Assembly: GCF_004005375.1 (NCBI RefSeq)
Contig: NZ_RZUF01000001.1
Span: 62,001 to 126,000 of the forward strand
From: Rheinheimera sediminis
GTDB taxonomy: Bacteria; Pseudomonadota; Gammaproteobacteria; Enterobacterales; Alteromonadaceae
Direction: 5' to 3'
Length of the DNA stretch: 64,000 nucleotides
How positions within the stretch are numbered: position 1 is the stretch's first letter; each line of letters starts with the position of its first letter. The notes under the pieces were generated by a model. The model had not been told where the DNA came from. It saw only the letters and a list, made by a program, of their open reading frames with translations, and searched no databases. This document shows positions 41,763 to 50,503 of this stretch, in pieces. The translations under genes were made by a program, and so were the position numbers.

Positions 41763-42067
41763 AGTAGGTATCCTGCGTCAACAGCACGGCTTCTGGGGAT
41801 GAAAACTCCAGAAATGCTGTGCTCTTCTATAGAATTAGGTTTAGTCAACACCTTGATTAACAGCGTAAAATTCCATCAGTCCCTGATGCAGTTATACCAA
41901 GTGTGGTAGAAATAACAATTAGAGCATTATTTTCCGACAAAGTCGTTATTCCTTTCAATTTTATCTCTGGCGTGCCGTAGTCAGCACAGCATTCTTCACC
42001 TATAATCAGGCCAAATTCGTTTGAGTCGGTTCGCATTATTTCAGGCAAAAAAGCCAATGGAAACTTC
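41763..42067. promoter_or_regulatory. divergent intergenic region of the glycan locus with leader hairpin
   Basis: The region must hold promoters for both arms of the locus. The clearest structure is an imperfect inverted repeat: AGCACGGCTTCTGG (41783-41796) against CCAGAAATGCTGTGCT (41808-41823). It would form a strong hairpin in the 5' leader of the minus-strand operon, 20 bases before its GTG start. No JUMPstart/ops element was recognised. Open frames here are antisense or non-coding. Confidence 0.45.
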
Positions 42068-43135
42068 ATGACAGAACATCTGCAGCTGTTTATCACCACT
42101 TTTGTTCTCACTCTGACTGCCATTTTTATTTTGATCCCCCTCTCCGTCAAAGTGGGATTGGTAGATAAACCCGCGGGCCGTAAACAGCACACAGGTTCTG
42201 TGCCACTGATAGGCGGTATTTCTATATTCATCGGCGTAGGACTTACCCTGGCCTGGTTCGGGCTGCCGGAAGATATTCACTATTATTACCTGCTGTGTGG
42301 CGGCACTATTGTCATTTTGGGCGTATTTGATGACTTTATAGACCTTAGCGTTAAATTACGGCTTTGTGTCCAACTACTGATTGGCTCCGCCATGGTCTAC
42401 GGCCTGCAACTGCATCTGGGCAATTTAGGTAATTTGTTTGCTCTGGGCGATGTAAATCTGGGCTACCTCGGCATTCCTGTCACTTTGATCGCCGTTATTG
42501 CCGCAATTAACGCCTTTAATATGATTGATGGTATAGACGGTCTGGCCGGCATGCTCAGTGGTGTCACTTTTGTCTCTGTTACTCTGATGATGGGCATAGG
42601 CGGACAACTGGAACAAGCTGTTTTGCCTATGATACTGGTGTTTGCACTTATCCCGTATTTGCTGTTTAACCTGGATATAGTAGGAAAAGGCAAAGGCAAA
42701 ATTTTTATGGGTGATGCCGGCAGTATGCTAATCGGATTGACCGTAATTTGGCTGCTAATCATAGGCACGCAAAGTGATTCCGCTAGTTTTCGCCCTGTCA
42801 CTGCCTTGTGGGTGATTGCAGTGCCGCTGATGGATATGGTGGCTATTATGCTGCGCCGTATTCGTAAAGGTCAGTCGCCCTTTTTAGCAGACCGTGAACA
42901 TTTGCATCATATCTTCTTACGTCTTGGCTTAAATTCCCGTCAGGCATTAGTCGTGATCACTAGCTTCTCTTGTATGTTGGCCACCTTGGGAATTATTGGC
43001 GAGTACCTGGTCATACCGGATCTGATTATGTTGATACTATTCCTGCTAGTGTTCAGTGTTTATTCATACACTTTGCAGCATATTTGGCGTATTAGCAGAG
43101 CGATAAAACGTTACAAAGCGAAACGTCGTGGTTAA
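42068..43135 (+). CDS. wecA: undecaprenyl-phosphate GlcNAc-1-phosphate transferase (WecA)
   Basis: Polyprenyl-phosphate sugar-1-phosphate transferase that starts glycan assembly by making Und-PP-GlcNAc. The 355 residues have about eleven helices and the conserved cytoplasmic motifs VDKPAGRKQHTGSVPLIGG, GVFDDFIDL, NMIDGIDGLAG, MGDAGSMLIG and the nucleotide/metal motif REHLHHIFLRLG. It is first in the plus-strand operon and overlaps the next gene by 8 bases. Confidence 0.92.
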   Translation: MTEHLQLFITTFVLTLTAIFILIPLSVKVGLVDKPAGRKQHTGSVPLIGGISIFIGVGLTLAWFGLPEDIHYYYLLCGGTIVILGVFDDFIDLSVKLRLCVQLLIGSAMVYGLQLHLGNLGNLFALGDVNLGYLGIPVTLIAVIAAINAFNMIDGIDGLAGMLSGVTFVSVTLMMGIGGQLEQAVLPMILVFALIPYLLFNLDIVGKGKGKIFMGDAGSMLIGLTVIWLLIIGTQSDSASFRPVTALWVIAVPLMDMVAIMLRRIRKGQSPFLADREHLHHIFLRLGLNSRQALVVITSFSCMLATLGIIGEYLVIPDLIMLILFLLVFSVYSYTLQHIWRISRAIKRYKAKRRG

Positions 43136-44456
43136 GTTTTTAGTTAAAATCGCCAAAGCCAAGGCTGTTGCTTTATTGGGTGAACGTTTAGTTAAGCTGG
43201 CTGCAGGGGCGTTAATCACTATTATTGTGGCGCGCATGCTGGGGCCGGAAGCCACGGGCTATTACGCTATTGTGATGACCTGGAGTGCATTTTTAGCTCC
43301 CTTAGCCAATTTAGGCTTAAACAATCTGGTGCAAAAGTCGGTGCAGTCTGCCACTGACCCGCGCACAGGCCAGCAAATCTTATTTACCGCAACCTGGCTT
43401 CGATTAATAGCAGGCTTTGTATTCGCTGCATTGATGTTTGTTGCTTTTAGCTGGTATCTGCCCACAGAATTTGAACCTTATCAGTTGGGCGCCGCGGTGC
43501 TTTTCGTCGGCCAGTTGTTTAATGCTTTTATTTTATTTGAATACCACCAGAATTATTTAGGCCATTTCCGTACCCTCGCCTACAGCAAATTGGGACTGGG
43601 CATTTTAGGTCTGGCCGCTAAATTAGCAGTACTTTGGTATGGCTTAGGTATAGGCGCTTTATTTTGGATTGTAGGTCTGGAGTTTGCAGCGACAGGCGTG
43701 CTGCAGTATCAGATTTATAAAAGCCACAGCACAAAGGCAAAAGCAGAAACGGGCCGTTTAACCCCAGCCTGGTTTAACTGGCAGCACGCCAAAGACTTAT
43801 TACGCCGTTCCAGCTGGTTATGGGTCTCTGGTATTTTATCTGTGGTCTATCTGCGTATTGATCTGATTATGATTGAACGCCTGCTTGATATTGAAGCCGC
43901 TGGTGTTTACGCTGCTGTCAGCCGTATTTCAGAACTGTGGTATGTCATACCAGCGACATTGGCAGTGCGATATTATCCTGAGCTTCTGAAAAGCCATCAG
44001 GGCAGCTGGTCAGGTTACTTATTACTATTGCGCAAATATTGCGGTTACTTTTTTGCAATGGCGCTGACTATAGCTGTGGTTGTATTTATTGTGGCTCCTC
44101 CTTTGGTGCCACTGATCTTTGGTGACAAGTTTCAGGCAGGTATTTCAGTACTGCAAATTCATATCTGGGCCGGTGTGTTTATTTTTATCCGTTACCTGAT
44201 AGGACAACATTTAATTATTACCGGTCAGGAGCCTTTGTCTCTGGCCAGTCATGGCGTAGGGGCAGTGTTAAACGTACTGCTGAACTGGTGGCTCATCCCC
44301 ATTATGGGCATTGATGGTGCGGCCTGGGCAACGCTGATTTCTTATGCCTACGCTTCATTTTTCTTTTTATTTTTTTCCGGCAGAACCCGTCGTCAGTTGT
44401 GGCAACTGATCAAGGTAAACAAATCCGGTGTGGTGGTAGAGAAAGAGACGGTATGA
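43128..44456 (+). CDS. polysaccharide flippase (MATE/Wzx superfamily)
   Basis: A 442-residue protein with about twelve helices. The N-terminus (GERLVKLAAGALITIIVARMLGPEATGYYAIVMTW, quoted in part) and GRLTPAWFNWQ loop, RSSWLWVSGILSVVYLRIDL and IERLLDIEAAGVYAAVSRISE segments match RfbX/WzxC-type exporters. The GTG start lies inside wecA, and the stop overlaps the next ATG (ATGA). It is the second flippase of the locus, so two lipid-linked products or a duplicated function are possible. Confidence 0.82.
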   Translation: MVKFLVKIAKAKAVALLGERLVKLAAGALITIIVARMLGPEATGYYAIVMTWSAFLAPLANLGLNNLVQKSVQSATDPRTGQQILFTATWLRLIAGFVFAALMFVAFSWYLPTEFEPYQLGAAVLFVGQLFNAFILFEYHQNYLGHFRTLAYSKLGLGILGLAAKLAVLWYGLGIGALFWIVGLEFAATGVLQYQIYKSHSTKAKAETGRLTPAWFNWQHAKDLLRRSSWLWVSGILSVVYLRIDLIMIERLLDIEAAGVYAAVSRISELWYVIPATLAVRYYPELLKSHQGSWSGYLLLLRKYCGYFFAMALTIAVVVFIVAPPLVPLIFGDKFQAGISVLQIHIWAGVFIFIRYLIGQHLIITGQEPLSLASHGVGAVLNVLLNWWLIPIMGIDGAAWATLISYAYASFFFLFFSGRTRRQLWQLIKVNKSGVVVEKETV

Positions 44457-45490
44457 AAAAACAACTCCAACAAATCAGGCAAAAGCTCGATAAGGTCTTA
44501 TTACCTTACGCAGCCAAAAGCCGTCTGGCGGCAACGCTGTATTACGCATTTTTTAACCCGCATTTTCGCCGTGAGCAACATGCCACAGCGGCGGGCCGTC
44601 ATCACTATCACCTGCATGAAGAAAGTAGCAGTATAGCGACAGTAATTTTACGCCGTAATATTCATCGGCTGGAAAAAGGTTTAAGTATGGTTCCGCGCAA
44701 GTCATTGTTTGCGTTGGATTATATTGATGAGACTTTAACTGCATTGCAAAACCTGTTGGCCGATCATCAGGCATTGGATTTAGTACTGCTGAAATACTGT
44801 CACGATGTGATGGACAGCTACTTCTCTGTGACAGAGTGGCCGGAGGGTGCCAGTCAACCTGTGATTTTTGCCGCCTTAAAAGCACAGATAGCACCACGTT
44901 TAGCACAAAGCCGTCCTTCTGCACCAGCACCTTATGTACAAAGACCACGGGCTGACATCAGCTACGAGCAGTTTTTGATTTTGTGCCAGCAGCGCTGTTC
45001 AGTCCGTACCTTTTTACCTCAGAGCGTGCCTAGAATAGTTCTTGAACAAGCAGTTGCCGCTGCAGCTCAGGCACCCAGTGCCTGTAACCGTCAGCCCTTT
45101 CGTTATATCGCCGCCACTGAAGGCGAGATGCTAAACAAGTTAGCCAACTTACCTATGGGTACTGTGGGTTATGCCAATGGCATTCCAGCGCTGCTTGCTG
45201 TGGTTGGTGATTTAAGTGCTTATCCTTTTGAGCGCGACCGCCACGTGATTTATATCGACGCCAGCTTATCCAATATGCAACTGATGCTGGCGTTAGAGAC
45301 TATGGGTCTGGCCTCCTGTTCCATCAACTGGCCTGATATAGAAAACTACGAAGCCAAAATTGGCCGCCTACTGAAATTACAACCTTTCGAACGAGTCGTG
45401 ATGCTGATTGCTGTGGGTTACCCTGATCCGCAGGCGTTGATCCCTCACTCCGAGAAGAAAACCGCTACGGAGTTATTAACTTATGTCTGA
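44453..45490 (+). CDS. nitroreductase-family protein in glycan locus
   Basis: A 345-residue protein with a nitroreductase (FMN-binding) domain in its C-terminal two thirds: CSVRTFLPQSVPRIVLEQAV, APSACNRQPFRYI, GLASCSINWPDIENYEAK and VAVGYPDPQALI-like LIAVGYPDPQ. The N-terminal 110 residues are basic and helical. Such proteins occur beside pyruvyl transferases in exopolysaccharide loci; the reaction is unknown. The start at 44453 (MKKQLQQIR) overlaps the flippase stop as ATGA; the frame opening at 44399 is not used. Confidence 0.78.
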   Translation: MKKQLQQIRQKLDKVLLPYAAKSRLAATLYYAFFNPHFRREQHATAAGRHHYHLHEESSSIATVILRRNIHRLEKGLSMVPRKSLFALDYIDETLTALQNLLADHQALDLVLLKYCHDVMDSYFSVTEWPEGASQPVIFAALKAQIAPRLAQSRPSAPAPYVQRPRADISYEQFLILCQQRCSVRTFLPQSVPRIVLEQAVAAAAQAPSACNRQPFRYIAATEGEMLNKLANLPMGTVGYANGIPALLAVVGDLSAYPFERDRHVIYIDASLSNMQLMLALETMGLASCSINWPDIENYEAKIGRLLKLQPFERVVMLIAVGYPDPQALIPHSEKKTATELLTYV

Positions 45491-46661
45491 ATCAAAAGCC
45501 CTATTAGTCGAAATCAAAGGGGTGCAGTTCCGCAATAAAGGCGCTTACCTGATGTTGCTGGCTTGCTTACAGGGCTTAAAAACCTTAAACAATACCGAGT
45601 TGGTGTTATCGCCTGGCCCTAACCTGCCCTACCGCGAACGAGCATTATTAGGTGCCTGGCAAAAGGTATCATTTCGCCGTAAAGCTCTGGATTTAACCCC
45701 ATGGTTCGGTAAATTGCCTGTATCATTACGAAATCTGATGAAACGTTATGGCATGGTGACTGAACGTGATGTCGACGTGATTTTAGAAGCCAGCGGTTTT
45801 GCGTATGGCGATCAGTGGCCTTTGAAGTTTCTGCAAAATACCGCCCGTGAAGTCAAACGTTTTAAGGAGGCAGGCAAGCCTTTTGTCTTTATGCCTCAGG
45901 CTTTTGGGCCTTTTAGCAGTGACGAAAGTAAAGCGGCGATGCGCGATATTATTCACAGCGCTGCACTGATTTATGTGCGTGACCCTGTGTCCTTCAGCCA
46001 TTTACAAAGTTGTGAAGCCAATCTGCCGGATACCGTCAAGTTAACGCCTGACTTTACTGTGGGTTTAAAAGGCCACAGCAGCGCGGCATTACCTGAAATT
46101 GAAGGTAAATTTGCAGCTCTGATCCCAAACAGCAAAGTAGTGTCTAAGTTTAACCACGCTAATGCTGAAGCTGAGCGCACCAACTATGTTGAAGCTTTTG
46201 CTGCCGCCGCGAATCAATTAGTAGAGTTGGGTTATGCAGTAGTTCTGGTCAATCATGAAGGCAAAGAAGATCAGCTGTTGTGTCAGGAAATTGCCCGCTT
46301 AGCGCCTTGTGAGATTATTCAGATTGAAGACCCCTTGGCTGTTAAAGCCTTTATCGGCCAAAGCTCTGTAGCAATCAGCTCACGTTTCCACGGTGCTATT
46401 AATGCGCTGAGTCAGGGTGTACCTTGTATTGCCACCAGCTGGAGCCATAAGTACCACGCCATGATGTCAGATTTTGGCATGGCGGATTATTGTTTAGAGC
46501 AACTTTCTGCTGTTAGTCTGACCCAAAAGGTCAGTCAGTTGCTGGCTGAACAGCAAGAGATAGCACCTCGTCTGGCAGAAAATGCTGCTAAACTTAAACA
46601 AAAAAATCAGACTATGTGGCAGGGGTTGTATAACACGCTGGATAAATATTTTAGCAGTTAA
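45483..46661 (+). CDS. polysaccharide pyruvyl transferase family protein
   Basis: A 392-residue GT-B-like enzyme expected to place a pyruvate ketal from PEP on a sugar of the polymer. Features: N-terminal VEIKGVQFRNKGAYLMLLA, VFMPQAFGPFSSDES, YVRDPVSFSHL, LIPNSKVV, and the C-terminal SSVAISSRFHGAINALSQGV with SWSHKY, the family's catalytic-site region. It overlaps the nitroreductase-like gene by 8 bases and ends the operon. Pyruvylation would add negative charge to the surface glycan. Confidence 0.85.
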   Translation: MSESKALLVEIKGVQFRNKGAYLMLLACLQGLKTLNNTELVLSPGPNLPYRERALLGAWQKVSFRRKALDLTPWFGKLPVSLRNLMKRYGMVTERDVDVILEASGFAYGDQWPLKFLQNTAREVKRFKEAGKPFVFMPQAFGPFSSDESKAAMRDIIHSAALIYVRDPVSFSHLQSCEANLPDTVKLTPDFTVGLKGHSSAALPEIEGKFAALIPNSKVVSKFNHANAEAERTNYVEAFAAAANQLVELGYAVVLVNHEGKEDQLLCQEIARLAPCEIIQIEDPLAVKAFIGQSSVAISSRFHGAINALSQGVPCIATSWSHKYHAMMSDFGMADYCLEQLSAVSLTQKVSQLLAEQQEIAPRLAENAAKLKQKNQTMWQGLYNTLDKYFSS

Positions 46662-46854
46662 CCTCAATTAATGAGGCTTAAAAGATGTATCAATGGAGTT
46701 GCACCCTGCAGGCGATTGCATAGCAGGCTGCAACTTCCCTTATCAGTTTTTTCATTTAATCACTGTTTTCAAACTTTTCGAGAAAAATACATTTCAATAT
46801 TTTCACATTTCCATTTATTGGTCTAAGCTTTAGTTAAAATTAAAGGAGCTGTAT

Positions 46855-47220
46855 ATGGCTATACCAATTACTATTGCAGATGATTCTGCGCTGTCTCGAA
46901 AAACAATAAGGCGCGCCTTACCTCCGGAATGGGAAGTCAGCATTTGCGAGGCTACTAATGGTAAAGAAGCAATCACCGCTGTTGAAAATGGTCTGGCAGA
47001 GGTGCTATTTCTTGACCTCCAAATGCCTGAAATGGATGGATATCAGGTGCTCACTTATCTTAAGCAGCATCATGAAAAAGCCGTGGTTATAGTGATCAGC
47101 GCTGATATTCAACCTGAGGCTCAAGCTCTAGTTAACGCTCTTGGCGCGTTCAGATTTTTGAAAAAGCCACTTGAACCTGCTTTACTAGGCCAAACCCTCA
47201 AAGAGCTTGGTTTGTTATGA
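46855..47220 (+). CDS. CheY-like single-domain response regulator
   Basis: A 121-residue stand-alone receiver with acidic pair DD at 9-10 (TIADDSALSRK), phospho-acceptor Asp in LFLDLQMPEMDG (about 55), Ser in VIVISAD (about 83) and Lys in LKKPLEP (about 106). AAAGGAG precedes the ATG. It overlaps the CheC-like gene by 4 bases, so regulator and putative phosphatase are made together. Confidence 0.9.
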   Translation: MAIPITIADDSALSRKTIRRALPPEWEVSICEATNGKEAITAVENGLAEVLFLDLQMPEMDGYQVLTYLKQHHEKAVVIVISADIQPEAQALVNALGAFRFLKKPLEPALLGQTLKELGLL

Positions 47221-47795
47221 GCAGCTACTTCATATCTGAAGAGCAAAAAGATGCGCTGCAAGAGGTATTGAATATCTCTATGGGGCAAGCTGCAGATGCT
47301 CTTGCACGGCTCATACAAACCCAGGTGCACTTGTCTATTCCTTCGATCAAGCAAAGTAGCAGCGACCATTTTATAGAGCGCCTCAAAAATCCGGATCAAC
47401 AACTTGCGCAACAATCATTCCTCGGTGAGCTGAGTGGCGAAATGATATCTCTGATGTCAGACGGTGATAATGCCGCCATTGCAGAATTAATGAACTACGA
47501 CATTCCGCTGGTCGAACACGAAAAACAGGAGCTCATGCTGGAGCTAACCAATATATTGGCCGGCGCCTGTCTGCATGGCCTGATCTCTCAGCTCAATTTT
47601 AAAATCCAACTTGCAGCCCCCGTATTGCTTAACCCGGCCTCCATTTGTATTGAGCAACTGAGCTGGCAACAAGCTTTGTTGATGGAAATTTGCTTTCAAA
47701 TACCACAGAGCAGCTTCAATGCAGAGATACTGATCTGTTTAAAGCAAGACTCTTTGTTACCTTTAAAAAACCATTTAGACATGCTGCTGCAGTAA
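47217..47795 (+). CDS. CheC/CheX-like receiver phosphatase
   Basis: A 192-residue protein with the two CheC-type signatures: EEQKDALQEVLNISMGQAAD (E-x2-N) and EKQELMLELTNILAGACLHG (E-x2-N), each with the Glu and Asn that act on aspartyl phosphate. CheC, CheX and FliY dephosphorylate CheY in other bacteria. No chemotaxis genes are near; it lies between a single receiver and a PAS kinase, so it probably resets that receiver. Confidence 0.82.
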   Translation: MSSYFISEEQKDALQEVLNISMGQAADALARLIQTQVHLSIPSIKQSSSDHFIERLKNPDQQLAQQSFLGELSGEMISLMSDGDNAAIAELMNYDIPLVEHEKQELMLELTNILAGACLHGLISQLNFKIQLAAPVLLNPASICIEQLSWQQALLMEICFQIPQSSFNAEILICLKQDSLLPLKNHLDMLLQ

Positions 47796-47814
47796 CAGCG
47801 GTCAAGGGGGGCCT

Positions 47815-49137
47815 ATGATAGATGATAAGTTAGCTTTGCAACTAATCAGGCAATTACCTATAGGCGCGTGTTTAGTTAGTACGGATTACACTATTCTTCT
47901 GTGGAATGATTTTTTTTCTGAACGTTTGCAACTAGTGCCTGAGCAAGCCTTGGGGAAAAACCTACTTGAACTCTTCCCGGAGCAAAGTAAATTCCTGAAA
48001 AGAAAACTTGATTCAGTTCTCGTGCTAAAAAATACCAGCTTCAGTTACTGGGAACAACGTCCACATATTTTTCATTTTAAAAGCTCCAGGCCAGTCACAG
48101 GGCATGAAGAACTCATGTATCAAAACATGGAGATTTTGCCTATTACAAACACAGCAGGTGATGTGAGTTATCTGTTTATTGCCATTATGGACGCAACGAC
48201 CACAGCCTCATACTCCCTGGCGTTGAAACAAGCGCTTAGTCAACTTGAAGAGGAACACAAAGCTCAGGCTGAATTAATCAGAAAACTAGAAGAGGCACAT
48301 AATCAACTGTTGCAGGCAGAAAAAATGGCGTCTATAGGCCAGTTAGCTGCTGGAGTAGCCCACGAAATCAATAATCCTATTGGGTTCATCTCTTCTAACA
48401 TGGAAACTTTGCAGCATTACTGCGAAAGCCTGATCCAGGCAATCAACTTCGCAGGCTCACTGATCTCACAAAGTAATTCAGCTGAATTATCTAAACAATT
48501 TGCAGATTTTGGCAAACAACGTAACCTGAATTTCTTACTGCAGGACATGCCAGAGCTTATCACTGAGTCTTTAGAGGGCACTGGCAGAGTGATGTCGATC
48601 GTAAAAAGTTTGCGCGAATTTTCTCATGTCGATAGTTCTGAATGGAAAGAGACGAATCTGATCGATGGTATAGAAAGTACCTTACGAATCATCAACAATG
48701 AACTTAAATATAAGGCTGAAGTACATAAAAACTACCAAAAGGATATGCCGCTGGTCTATTGCCAGTCGATGCAGATCAATCAGGTTTTTATGAATATTCT
48801 GCTCAACGCAGCACAAGCTATGGAGCAGATGGGCTTTATTTACATAGATATTGCCACTGAAGGGGATTTCGCAAAAGTCAGTATTCGGGACACTGGTCCT
48901 GGCATAGAAGTGCAGCATTTAAATAAGATTTTTGACCCATTTTTTACCACGAAAGCCGTCGGAGCAGGCACAGGTCTGGGTCTTTCACTGTCTTACAGCA
49001 TAGTACAAAAGCATAAAGGTAAAATTAGTGTGCAGAGCCAGATAGGCCAAGGCGCAGAGTTTACTATTTTATTGCCTTTGCACCAGCAGCATGAGGAGCA
49101 GCCTGAAGCTGATTCGTCAGTGGAAAATATACTGTAA
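47815..49137 (+). CDS. PAS-domain sensor histidine kinase
   Basis: A cytoplasmic kinase of 440 residues: PAS domain (about 8-125, LPIGACLVSTDYTILLWNDF), coiled coil (about 130-165), HisKA with His183 in GVAHEINNPIGF, and HATPase with NILLNAAQAM, RDTGPGIE and GTGLGLSLSYSIV. No membrane segment. It is third in the CheY-CheC-kinase unit and likely donates phosphate to that receiver. Its 3' end overlaps the convergent kinase gene by 74 bases. Confidence 0.9.
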   Translation: MIDDKLALQLIRQLPIGACLVSTDYTILLWNDFFSERLQLVPEQALGKNLLELFPEQSKFLKRKLDSVLVLKNTSFSYWEQRPHIFHFKSSRPVTGHEELMYQNMEILPITNTAGDVSYLFIAIMDATTTASYSLALKQALSQLEEEHKAQAELIRKLEEAHNQLLQAEKMASIGQLAAGVAHEINNPIGFISSNMETLQHYCESLIQAINFAGSLISQSNSAELSKQFADFGKQRNLNFLLQDMPELITESLEGTGRVMSIVKSLREFSHVDSSEWKETNLIDGIESTLRIINNELKYKAEVHKNYQKDMPLVYCQSMQINQVFMNILLNAAQAMEQMGFIYIDIATEGDFAKVSIRDTGPGIEVQHLNKIFDPFFTTKAVGAGTGLGLSLSYSIVQKHKGKISVQSQIGQGAEFTILLPLHQQHEEQPEADSSVENIL

Positions 49138-50503
49138 AACGACTATACAGCCCTAGCTCACTCTCAACGTCAATCCGACCGCTGTGCTCCATCATAATAC
49201 TGTGACAAAGGGATAAACCAAGTCCGGTGCCAGTGCCTACCGTCTTAGTGGTGAAAAAAGGGTCAAACACTTTGGTGATATGCTCAGCTGCGATCCCCAT
49301 TCCATTATCCCGAAAAGAGACCCAAGCCTCCTGCCCCGCTATACCAGAGCTTATGATCAATTCACCATGGTCATGCTGAATAGCTTGACTGGCATTGACA
49401 ATGATATTTAAAAATACCCTACTGATCTGGTTCGATTTACCTGTGACATACAAGGCTGCAGGATACAGATTTTTGTTCAGTAACAACGAATGTTTGATCT
49501 CGCCACCGACCATCTTAATGGTCGACTCCAGATTATCATTCAGATTCACTAATTCCACCTGATCAGTATCAGGGTGAGAAAAACGTCTTAAACTTTGGAC
49601 TATATCCCTCACTCTGATAGCACCCTCAACTGAGTCTGCTATCAAAGTATTGCTATCCTCAAGTAAAAAAGGGATGTTTTCATTCTCACGCAGGGTCTTG
49701 ATTTCCAACTTAGCTTTTTCTTTTACCTCTTCAGTCTGTTGGTCGTCACAAAGCAATTGATAATTCACCAGTAAATTTTTAAAGATTGTCATGTAGGTTT
49801 CAAACATGTGAATGTTGCTTAACAAAAAACCTATAGGGTTGTTTAGTTCATGCGCAACACCGGCAGCCAGCTGCCCCAAAGAGGCCATTTTCTCTGAATG
49901 AAGCAAACTTTGCTCTATTCGATGCTGGCGGTCTTTCAGAGCCTGGGAGCTCAGATACAATTTCTTGTTTTCAACACTGGCAATAGTACTGGCGACAAAA
50001 CTAATGAACTGACTGACAATACGTTCATCAGACGGACCAAAAGCAGAGATAGAATAGGAGCCTAATATCAATAGGAATCGTTGATCTCTGGTCTGGATAC
50101 TCTGAAATAATGCTGAGTGAACTCCAGGCCACCAATGCAGTGTTGATTCGCCCCAACGAGGTAACAGACCAAGGTTAAAGATGGCCACGACATTTCTCTT
50201 CGATAAAATACCGGCTAAACTTTCAGTTCCTAAATTCGCTTGACTTGGCCAGTCCGGCGCATGTTGACTGGCTATCAGCGTAAAATGTTCTGGCTCTAAT
50301 CTGAGTAACACCGCAGTATCAAATTGCACGCACTCAGCCATGACGCCAAAAAACTTAGCAAAGGTATCCTCCAGCGTATCTGATCCCAGAATAGCATCCA
50401 GGCCTTTTTGCAGAAGCTGATTCAATCTTACATGCAGTAGCGCATTATCTCTTTCAAAGGTCAGCTCCAGAACTTTTTCTCTTAGCTTTTCAATGTCAGC
50501 CAT
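49064..50503 (-). CDS. GAF-like sensor histidine kinase partnered with FIST protein (NahK-like)
   Basis: A soluble kinase of 479 residues: N-terminal coiled coil (1-30), GAF-like domain (about 35-185, with VQFDTAVLLRLEPEHF and SALFQSIQTRDQRFLLILGS), linker coil, HisKA with His218 in GVAHELNNPIGF, and HATPase with NIIVNASQAI, RDNGMGIA and GTGLGLSLCHSIM. It overlaps the FIST gene by 8 bases and would be the kinase controlled by that sensor. The catalytic half is closely similar to the facing kinase at 47815, suggesting an old duplication. Partner regulators are probably the three receiver proteins beside it. Confidence 0.88.
   Translation of the reverse strand: MADIEKLREKVLELTFERDNALLHVRLNQLLQKGLDAILGSDTLEDTFAKFFGVMAECVQFDTAVLLRLEPEHFTLIASQHAPDWPSQANLGTESLAGILSKRNVVAIFNLGLLPRWGESTLHWWPGVHSALFQSIQTRDQRFLLILGSYSISAFGPSDERIVSQFISFVASTIASVENKKLYLSSQALKDRQHRIEQSLLHSEKMASLGQLAAGVAHELNNPIGFLLSNIHMFETYMTIFKNLLVNYQLLCDDQQTEEVKEKAKLEIKTLRENENIPFLLEDSNTLIADSVEGAIRVRDIVQSLRRFSHPDTDQVELVNLNDNLESTIKMVGGEIKHSLLLNKNLYPAALYVTGKSNQISRVFLNIIVNASQAIQHDHGELIISSGIAGQEAWVSFRDNGMGIAAEHITKVFDPFFTTKTVGTGTGLGLSLCHSIMMEHSGRIDVESELGLYSRFTVYFPLTNQLQAAPHAAGAKAIK

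Noticed and set aside
41857-42231. 124-codon minus-strand frame overlapping the wecA start
   Set aside because: Antisense to wecA and Cys/Ile-rich; no start signals.
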